A DNA stretch of 64,000 nt, taken from positions 620,001 to 684,000 of the forward strand of contig NZ_JAKZFD010000001.1 of NCBI RefSeq assembly GCF_022549225.1, written 5' to 3'. The translations under genes and the position numbers were made by a program. The DNA comes from Pelomonas sp. CA6. GTDB taxonomy: Bacteria > Pseudomonadota > Gammaproteobacteria > Burkholderiales > Burkholderiaceae_C. The notes under the pieces are model-generated. The model worked only from the letters and a program-made list of their open reading frames with translations. It made no database searches and was not told the origin of the DNA. The stretch's first letter is position 1. Every line of letters begins with the position of its first letter. Shown in pieces: positions 58,876 to 64,000 of this stretch.

Positions 58876-59724
58876 ATGGCAAGCCATGGAGGATGCGGCG
58901 GGACCGGCCAGTGCGGCTGCGGTTCCCGCTCGCAGCAAGACCTGACCCCGCCGCCGGCCCCGGTGGCGCGCGTGAACGGCCAGGCGCTGCATGCGCCGGG
59001 TGAGCAGCTGCACGAACAAGAGCTCCACCAGCGCGCCTACGGCGAACTGTTGCGCCAGGCCGCGCAGGCGCAGGGCTTGCTCGATGCGGCGGAGCCGGCG
59101 CCCCAAGACGGCGTGCTCAGCGAGGCGGCGGTGGCGGCGATCGAGGCGCTGCTGGCCCGTTCGCTGCAGCTGGCCGAGCCCGACGAGACCGCCTGCCGGC
59201 GCTACTACGAGGCTCATCCGCAGCGCTTCGCGCAGGGCGAGCGCGTGCAGGCCAGCCACATCCTGGTGGCGGTGACGCCGGGCGTCGATGTCGCGGCGCT
59301 GCGCGCCCACGCCGAGGGCCTGTTGCTGCGCCTGCGCTGCGAGGACGAGGCGGCCTTCGCCGCCGCGGCGCGCGAGAACTCCAACTGTCCCAGCGGCGAG
59401 CAGGGCGGACGCCTGGGCTGGCTCGTGCGCGAGGACTGCATGCCCGAGCTGGGCAGCGCGCTGTTCGGCCAGGACGAGGCCAACCGCCACCTGGGCGTGC
59501 TGCCACGCCTGGTGAGCAGCCGGCACGGCTTTCACATCATCCGCGTGCAGGACCGCGAGGCCGGCGCGCGGCCGCCCTTCGAGACCGTGCGCCAGGCGGT
59601 GGCGGCGCTGCTCGCGCAGCAGCAGCAGATCACCGCGACGCGCCAGTACCTGGACCTGCTGGCCGGCGCGGCCCAGCTGGAAGGGCTGGCCCTGGGCGCT
59701 GCGGATTCGCCGCTGGTGCAGTAG
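58876..59724 (+). CDS. PpiC/parvulin-type peptidyl-prolyl isomerase of the nar operon
   Basis: The 282-residue protein has a Gly/Cys-rich N-terminus (GGCGGTGQCGCGS, residues 5-17) and a parvulin domain. The latter is seen in VQASHILVAVTP (near residue 115), ENSNCPSGEQGGRLGWLVRED and HGFHIIRVQDRE. It resembles NifM-type isomerases that follow nar operons in betaproteobacteria and may help NarG or NarI folding. No signal peptide is visible. GAGGAG precedes the ATG at 58876. The Cys-rich tip might bind metal, as an inference. Confidence 0.87.
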   Translation: MASHGGCGGTGQCGCGSRSQQDLTPPPAPVARVNGQALHAPGEQLHEQELHQRAYGELLRQAAQAQGLLDAAEPAPQDGVLSEAAVAAIEALLARSLQLAEPDETACRRYYEAHPQRFAQGERVQASHILVAVTPGVDVAALRAHAEGLLLRLRCEDEAAFAAAARENSNCPSGEQGGRLGWLVREDCMPELGSALFGQDEANRHLGVLPRLVSSRHGFHIIRVQDREAGARPPFETVRQAVAALLAQQQQITATRQYLDLLAGAAQLEGLALGAADSPLVQ

Positions 59725-59746
59725 CGCCGAGCCCCGGAGCGACGCG

Positions 59747-60520
59747 ATGCCCGACGAACTGCTGACCCGGCTGCGCCGCTTCAGCACCGAGGCCTTCCCG
59801 CGCTACCAGGACCGCTTCCGCGACCTGGTGGAGCAGGGCCAGCATCCCAGCACGCTGTTCATCGGCTGTTCGGACTCGCGCCTGGTGCCTCACCTGCTGA
59901 CCGGCGCCGGACCCGGCGAACTCTTCCTGGTGCGCAATGTCGCCGCCTTCGTGCCGCCCTGGGACGGCACGCTGGAGGCGGCGCCGGCCGGCTGCGGCTG
60001 CGCCGCATGCGGCGCCGGCGGCGGGCAGGGCCACTGGGTGGGCCACCATGGCACGGCCGCCGCGATCGAGTACGCGGTGCTGGCGCTGGAGGTGCGCCAC
60101 GTCATCGTCTGTGGCCACAGCCATTGCGGCGGCATACGCGCCCTCTACGGCGAGCTGCCGCCCGAGGCGCAGAACCTGCGCGCCTGGCTGGACCTGGGCC
60201 GCGAAGCGGTGCTGCCCGTGCAGCCGGGCCCCGAGGCACTGCGCCGCACCGAGGAGCGTTCCGTCGTGCTGCAGCTGGAGCGCCTGATGGGCTACCCCAT
60301 GGTGCGCAGCCGCGTGGAGCAGGGCCGGCTTTCGCTGCACGGCTGGCACTACGTGATCGAGGACGGCGAGGTCAATGTGTTCGACGTCCACCAGGGCCGC
60401 TTCGTGCCGGCCTCCGAGGCCGAGCACAGCGGCACCGGGCCCTACCGCGACCTGGGCCAGGGCGACGAGGGCGGGCAGCTGTTCAACGAGATCGCCGACG
60501 CCTGGCCGCCGCGCGGCTAG
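59747..60520 (+). CDS. beta-type carbonic anhydrase
   Basis: The 257-residue zinc enzyme interconverts CO2 and bicarbonate. Zinc ligands are in IGCSDSRLV (Cys-41, Asp-43, Arg-45) and CGHSHCGG (His-124, Cys-127). A Cys/Gly-rich insertion (about residues 82-96, three Cys) lies between the two metal motifs and is not usual for the family. It follows the ppi gene by 22 bp, so it may be the last gene of the nar transcript. It is convergent with an ABC permease 6 bp away. Confidence 0.92.
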   Translation: MPDELLTRLRRFSTEAFPRYQDRFRDLVEQGQHPSTLFIGCSDSRLVPHLLTGAGPGELFLVRNVAAFVPPWDGTLEAAPAGCGCAACGAGGGQGHWVGHHGTAAAIEYAVLALEVRHVIVCGHSHCGGIRALYGELPPEAQNLRAWLDLGREAVLPVQPGPEALRRTEERSVVLQLERLMGYPMVRSRVEQGRLSLHGWHYVIEDGEVNVFDVHQGRFVPASEAEHSGTGPYRDLGQGDEGGQLFNEIADAWPPRG

Positions 60521-60526
60521 GACCCC

Positions 60527-61273
60527 TCAGCCAGCGCGCGCGTGCAGCCAGCGCGCCGCATGGTCCAGCGCCCAGCCCAGCGCGCCGATCAGCAGGATCA
60601 GCGCCATCAGGTCGCTGTAGGCCAGGCGGTCGCGCGCGTCCAGAATCAGGTAGCCCAGGCCCGCGGAGACGCCCAGCATCTCGGCCGGCACGAGCACGAT
60701 CCACAGCACGCCGATGGCCAGGCGCACGCCGGCCAGCACATGGGCGGCGATGCCGGGCAGCACGACCTGCGCGAGCAGCTCCAGCCGCGTCGCGCTGAGG
60801 CTGCGCGCCAGCTGCAGCCATTGCGGGTCCAGCGCGGCCACGCCCGCGGCGGTGTTCAGCACCAGCGGCCAGACCGCCGCGAACGCGAGCAGGAAGACCA
60901 CCGGCGCATCGCCCACGCCCAGCGCCATCACCGCCAGCGGCATCCAGGACAGCGGCGAGACCATGCGCAGGAACTGGAACAGCGGCGTCGTGGCGCGCGC
61001 GAAGCGCGGCGACAGACCGGCCGCCAGTCCCAGCGGCACGCCCAGCGCCAGCGCCGCGAGCAGCCCGAGCCCCACGCGGCGCAGGCTCAGTGCCACATGG
61101 GTCCACAGCTCGGAGTTCTGCAGCAGCGCCAGCAGCGCCCGCAGCGCGGGCGCGACGCCGAAGCTGGCGATGAGCGCGTTGTCGCGCGCCATCCCGTCCA
61201 CGCCCGCCTGCCAGACGAGCAGCAGCCCGGCCAGGCCCGCGGCCGGCCAGGCCCATGCCATGGCGCGGCTCAC
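60527..61273 (-). CDS. ABC transporter permease (NrtB/SsuC type)
   Basis: The 248-residue inner-membrane permease of the nitrate/sulfonate/bicarbonate group has about six membrane segments. The EAA-like loop is LARSLSATRLELLAQVVLPG (near residue 155). The GTG start at 61273 overlaps the stop of the binding-protein gene (GTGA); an ATG at 61261 is possible. It is the last gene of the operon. Confidence 0.88.
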   Translation of the reverse strand: MSRAMAWAWPAAGLAGLLLVWQAGVDGMARDNALIASFGVAPALRALLALLQNSELWTHVALSLRRVGLGLLAALALGVPLGLAAGLSPRFARATTPLFQFLRMVSPLSWMPLAVMALGVGDAPVVFLLAFAAVWPLVLNTAAGVAALDPQWLQLARSLSATRLELLAQVVLPGIAAHVLAGVRLAIGVLWIVLVPAEMLGVSAGLGYLILDARDRLAYSDLMALILLIGALGWALDHAARWLHARAG

Positions 61274-62526
61274 GGTTCGACGGTCTCGCGGCGCGCCAGA
61301 TCGGCCGGCAGTCCGAAGCGCGCGGGCCCGCCCACCGCCGCCAGCGCCTGGCGCACGAAGCGGGTGTCGACCAGATCGCGGGCGACGAAGGCCGGGTCCA
61401 GCTCGGCGAGGAAGCGGGCGTCGCCCTCCACCCGCGTTTCGCGCAGCAGGCGCACCAGCTGCTCGGTATAGCCGGGGAAGGGGTAGGGCTGGAAGTCGAT
61501 GCGCCGCTGCAGCCAGCCCTTGTGGCGCACCACGCCGGCGGACTCGTAGCCGGCGTAGTCGGTGGCTGCCAGCACCTTGGACAGCGCCTGCACGCTGTGC
61601 GGCGTGAAGCGCGGCTCGCCACTGCTGGACAGCAGGCGCGAGGTGGCGAGCTGGTTGTCGCGTGCCCACAGCTGTGCCTTGACCAGCGCGGTGGTGACGC
61701 GCTGGGCCCATTCGGGGCGCTGCACCAGGTCGCGCTCGGCCAGCACGGTGACGCAGCAGGCATGGTCCTTCCAGACATCGCCCGAAAAGCGCAGCACGCG
61801 GCCCACGCCGGCGATCTCGGCGGCGGCGTTGAAGGGCTCGGCGACGATGAAGCCGGCGATGGAGCGCGCCGCCAGCGCCGCCACCATTTCCGCGGGCGGC
61901 AGCACCAGCAGCCGCACCTCGTCGGCGCGCAGCGTCGCGTCGCGCGGTCGCGTCACCGCCGTCAACCCGGCCTTGCGCAGCAGCTGCTGCAGCAGGATGT
62001 TGTGGATGGAATACCAGAAGGGCACGGCCACCGTCTGCCCGCCCAGGTCCTCGACGCGGCGGACCTGCGGCGCCACCGTGAGCGCGGAACCGTTGACATG
62101 GTTCCAGGCCACGATCTTGGCCGGGAAGCGCGAGCCATAGCGCATCCACAGCGCGGCCGGCGACAGCAGGTGGATCACGTTGACCTGCCCGGCGACGAAG
62201 GCCTCGACCAGCTGGGCCCAGCTGCGGAACAGGCGCGGCGCCTCGGTCCTCAGCCCTTCGGCTTCGAACAACCCGCGGCCCTGGGCCACCAGCAGCGGCG
62301 TGGCGTCGGTGATGGGCAGATAGCCCACGCGCACCGGCGCGTCGTCGCCCTTGAGGCCCTGGGCACGGGCGTCGCCCAGGCGCAGCAGCGGCGCGGCGGC
62401 GGCGCCGCCCAGCGCGCTCAGGCGCAGCCAGTCGCGCCGGCTCATGCCGCAGCCGCAGGCGGGGTCGGCGCAGTGGGGATGGGCGGCGTGCGCGAAGGGG
62501 TCGGTCGGGCGTGTCGGACGGGTCAT
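61270..62526 (-). CDS. ABC transporter substrate-binding protein with Tat signal (NrtA/SsuA type)
   Basis: The 418-residue periplasmic protein has an N-terminal His/Cys-rich stretch (HPHCADPACGCG, residues 17-28) and then a Tat-type signal (MSRRDWLRLSALGGAAAAP). The mature part starts VRVGYLPITDATPLLVAQ, typical of the nitrate/sulfonate binder family. A start at 62445 (MSRRDW) would remove the Cys-rich lead. It may bind nitrate, a sulfonate or another anion; the nearby nar genes suggest nitrate, but family similarity alone does not decide this. Confidence 0.86.
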   Translation of the reverse strand: MTRPTRPTDPFAHAAHPHCADPACGCGMSRRDWLRLSALGGAAAAPLLRLGDARAQGLKGDDAPVRVGYLPITDATPLLVAQGRGLFEAEGLRTEAPRLFRSWAQLVEAFVAGQVNVIHLLSPAALWMRYGSRFPAKIVAWNHVNGSALTVAPQVRRVEDLGGQTVAVPFWYSIHNILLQQLLRKAGLTAVTRPRDATLRADEVRLLVLPPAEMVAALAARSIAGFIVAEPFNAAAEIAGVGRVLRFSGDVWKDHACCVTVLAERDLVQRPEWAQRVTTALVKAQLWARDNQLATSRLLSSSGEPRFTPHSVQALSKVLAATDYAGYESAGVVRHKGWLQRRIDFQPYPFPGYTEQLVRLLRETRVEGDARFLAELDPAFVARDLVDTRFVRQALAAVGGPARFGLPADLARRETVEP

Positions 62527-62538
62527 CGGTTCGGGCGG

Positions 62539-63393
62539 TCAGTGGAGGCTGTGGAAGGCGGCCTCCTGCCGTGCCAGCTCGGCATCGGGCGGCAGTGGCC
62601 AGGCGGGGGCGCGGGAGGCGGCGGCGTGGGCGTCGCCGGGCGCCGCCATGCTGTCGCGCAGCGCCTGCAGCAGCCGCTCGCGCGACGGCGGCTGGGCGTC
62701 GGCGCACGACCAGCGGCCCATGAGGCGCGCCGGCCGGGCGGCGTCGGGGCGGGCCAGCAGCAGGATCTGGTCGCCCAGGGCCAGCGCCTCGTCGACGTCG
62801 TGGGTGACCAGCAAGGCGGCGCAACCGGTCTGCCGCACCAGCTGGCGCAGCAAGGCCTGCATCTCGGTGCGCGTGATGGGGTCCAGCGCGGAGAAGGGCT
62901 CGTCGGCCAGCAGCAGCGCGGGCTGGCGTGCCAGTGCGCGCGCCAGCGCCGCGCGCTGGGCCATGCCGCCCGACAGCGCGGCGGGGCGCAGCCCGGCCGC
63001 CGCCGACAGGCCCACCGCCGCCAGTGCCTGCGCGACGCGCTGCGCGCGCTCGGCGCGGCTTTGGCGCGGCTGGTGGCGGAAGCCCAGCCCGAAGCCCACG
63101 TTGGCGGCGCAGTCCAGCCAGGGCAGCAACCCGGGGCGCTGGAACAGCAACCCGGCGCGCGGGTGGGGGCGCTGCAGCGGCTCGCCCAGCAGCTCGATGT
63201 GCCCGCGCTGCGGGCGATCCAGTCCGGCCAGCGCGCGCAGCAGCGTGGACTTGCCGCCGCCGCTGGCGCCCAGCAGCGCGACCAGCTCGCCGGCGCGCAG
63301 CTCGAGATCGACCGCCTCCAGCACGCAAGTGCCGCCATAGCCGCAGGCGAGGTCCCGGACGCGCAGCACCGGCGGCGGCGGGGCGGTGCTCAT
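62539..63393 (-). CDS. ABC transporter ATP-binding protein (NrtD/SsuB type)
   Basis: The 284-residue ATPase has Walker A LLGASGGGKSTLLRAL (near residue 39), signature LSGGMAQRAALARAL, Walker B LLLADEPFSALDP and a switch His (VTHDVDEAL). The Q-loop region is LLFQRPGLLPWLD. Its last 60 residues are an Ala/Pro-rich extension. The ATG at 63393 overlaps the stop of the acyl-CoA dehydrogenase-like gene (ATGA), and the binding-protein gene follows after 12 bp. Confidence 0.92.
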   Translation of the reverse strand: MSTAPPPPVLRVRDLACGYGGTCVLEAVDLELRAGELVALLGASGGGKSTLLRALAGLDRPQRGHIELLGEPLQRPHPRAGLLFQRPGLLPWLDCAANVGFGLGFRHQPRQSRAERAQRVAQALAAVGLSAAAGLRPAALSGGMAQRAALARALARQPALLLADEPFSALDPITRTEMQALLRQLVRQTGCAALLVTHDVDEALALGDQILLLARPDAARPARLMGRWSCADAQPPSRERLLQALRDSMAAPGDAHAAASRAPAWPLPPDAELARQEAAFHSLH

Positions 63394-64000
63394 GCGGCGG
63401 CCTGGGCCTGGGCCTGGCGTGCCAGCTCGCCCTGCAGCTGGCTGATGCTGGGGGTGACGATGGGGATGAACGCCGCCTCGCGCCAGCGCCGCGCGAAACC
63501 CAGCGACGGGTCGCGATGGTAGGCACGGCCGCCGCTGGCCAGCAGCTCCAGTTGCAGGGCCTGCTGCACATCCTGGGCCAGCGCGATGCGCAGCCGGAAC
63601 AGCGCCGCCGGCTGAGCCGCGAAGCGGCCATCGGCAAGACCCTGGAGCAGCGCGTCGCGGTGCTGCTGCAACGCGGTGCTGGCCTCGTCCAGCGGCTGGG
63701 CCAGCACCGCGCGCGCCGGGCCCAGGCGTTCGGCGGCGCGCGCCAGCGCCTCCTGCGCCAGGCCCAGCGACAGCCCGCATTGCAGGCTCAGGAAGGCCGG
63801 GCGCACGCGCGGCAGGTATTGGCCGGCCACGGGGTGGATCAGGTCGGACGCGTCGGCCTCCACGCCGTCCAGCCGCAGCGACGCGGTGTGGCTGCCGCGC
63901 AGCGCGATCAGGTCCAGGTCGGCGCTGCGCAGCAGCCCGGCGCGTTCGCTGGGCAGCGCGACCACGGCGGGCGGCAGGCCCTCGCCGCGGTCCACCGCCA
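63390..64000 (-). CDS. acyl-CoA dehydrogenase-like protein, N-terminal part beyond the window edge
   Basis: About 203 C-terminal residues are visible, open to the window edge. The helical bundle with LQCGLSLGLAQEALARAAERL and the late LLASGGRAYHRDPSLGFARRWREAAFIPI resembles the C-terminal domain of acyl-CoA dehydrogenases of the SfnB/DszC-like group. Such genes sometimes stand beside SsuABC-type sulfonate importers, where they act as flavin-dependent sulfur-compound oxidising enzymes. That would favour a sulfur substrate for the importer (inference). It is the first visible gene of the operon and overlaps the ATPase gene by 4 bp. Confidence 0.75.
   Translation of the reverse strand, partial: AVDRGEGLPPAVVALPSERAGLLRSADLDLIALRGSHTASLRLDGVEADASDLIHPVAGQYLPRVRPAFLSLQCGLSLGLAQEALARAAERLGPARAVLAQPLDEASTALQQHRDALLQGLADGRFAAQPAALFRLRIALAQDVQQALQLELLASGGRAYHRDPSLGFARRWREAAFIPIVTPSISQLQGELARQAQAQAAA

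Overview
The window is high-GC DNA (most genes use almost only G/C third positions) with a chromosomal housekeeping backbone. Gene content points to a betaproteobacterium of the order Burkholderiales, most likely the Rubrivivax/Leptothrix/Roseateles/Ideonella branch. The markers are a class I fumarase, a 950-residue AcnA, the small Trp-rich protein family, a narK1-narK2-narGHJI-ppi operon with a separate narXL pair, and the aat-bpt pair. No ribosomal RNA or species marker is present, so the genus is an inference.

Layout. 1-7.2 kb: a MoxR/DUF58 pair (cut by the window edge), a histone-deacetylase-like hydrolase, an MscS-type channel, a transglutaminase-like exported protein, a zinc alcohol dehydrogenase and a DUF3079 protein. 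7.2-19.5 kb: core metabolism and housekeeping (class I fumarase, NhaA with a structured leader, acetyl-CoA synthetase, a small cytochrome c, IlvD with a divergent LysR gene, a TPR protein, Lgt, DnaQ). 19.55-19.76 kb: two nearly identical tRNA-Val(CAC) genes. 20.1-27.9 kb: an accessory catabolic cluster, visibly poorer in GC for its first 4.9 kb. It holds a three-gene ABC importer, an Ldh_2-type 2-hydroxyacid dehydrogenase, a DUF1932 dehydrogenase, a LysR regulator and a phosphonopyruvate hydrolase (PalA-like). 28-39.7 kb: thiolase, Nudix, FAD oxidoreductase, Bpt, Aat, ArsC-like, AmtB, riboflavin synthase, a GyrI-like protein, a dienoyl-CoA isomerase-like crotonase and aconitase. 39.9-42.55 kb: narXL. 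42.55-43.07 kb: an intergenic stretch of repeats. 43.07-48.74 kb: a putative cyanophycin-use locus (serine hydrolase, TonB-dependent receptor, exported cyanophycinase). 48.98-59.72 kb: the nitrate respiration operon. 59.7-64 kb: a beta-carbonic anhydrase convergent with a NrtA/SsuA-type ABC importer and a truncated acyl-CoA-dehydrogenase-like gene.

How the parts work together. NarX/NarL sense nitrate/nitrite; narK1K2GHJI-ppi supplies nitrate uptake, nitrite export and the membrane nitrate reductase. A perfect FNR-type dyad precedes narX. AmtB has a -24/-12 (sigma-54) promoter match. Fumarase, aconitase and acetyl-CoA synthetase cover acetate and TCA-cycle flux.

The most interesting part is the 20-28 kb cluster. 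Phosphonopyruvate hydrolase cleaves phosphonopyruvate to pyruvate and phosphate. In the known Variovorax pathway phosphonopyruvate is formed from phosphonoalanine by a transaminase. No transaminase is present here; two dehydrogenases take that place beside a phosphonate/iron-type importer. I infer a pathway for a hydroxy-phosphonate such as phosphonolactate. A 15-bp dyad (ATGAR-N5-CTYAT) occurs before both transcription units of the cluster and is a candidate operator of the LysR protein encoded between them.
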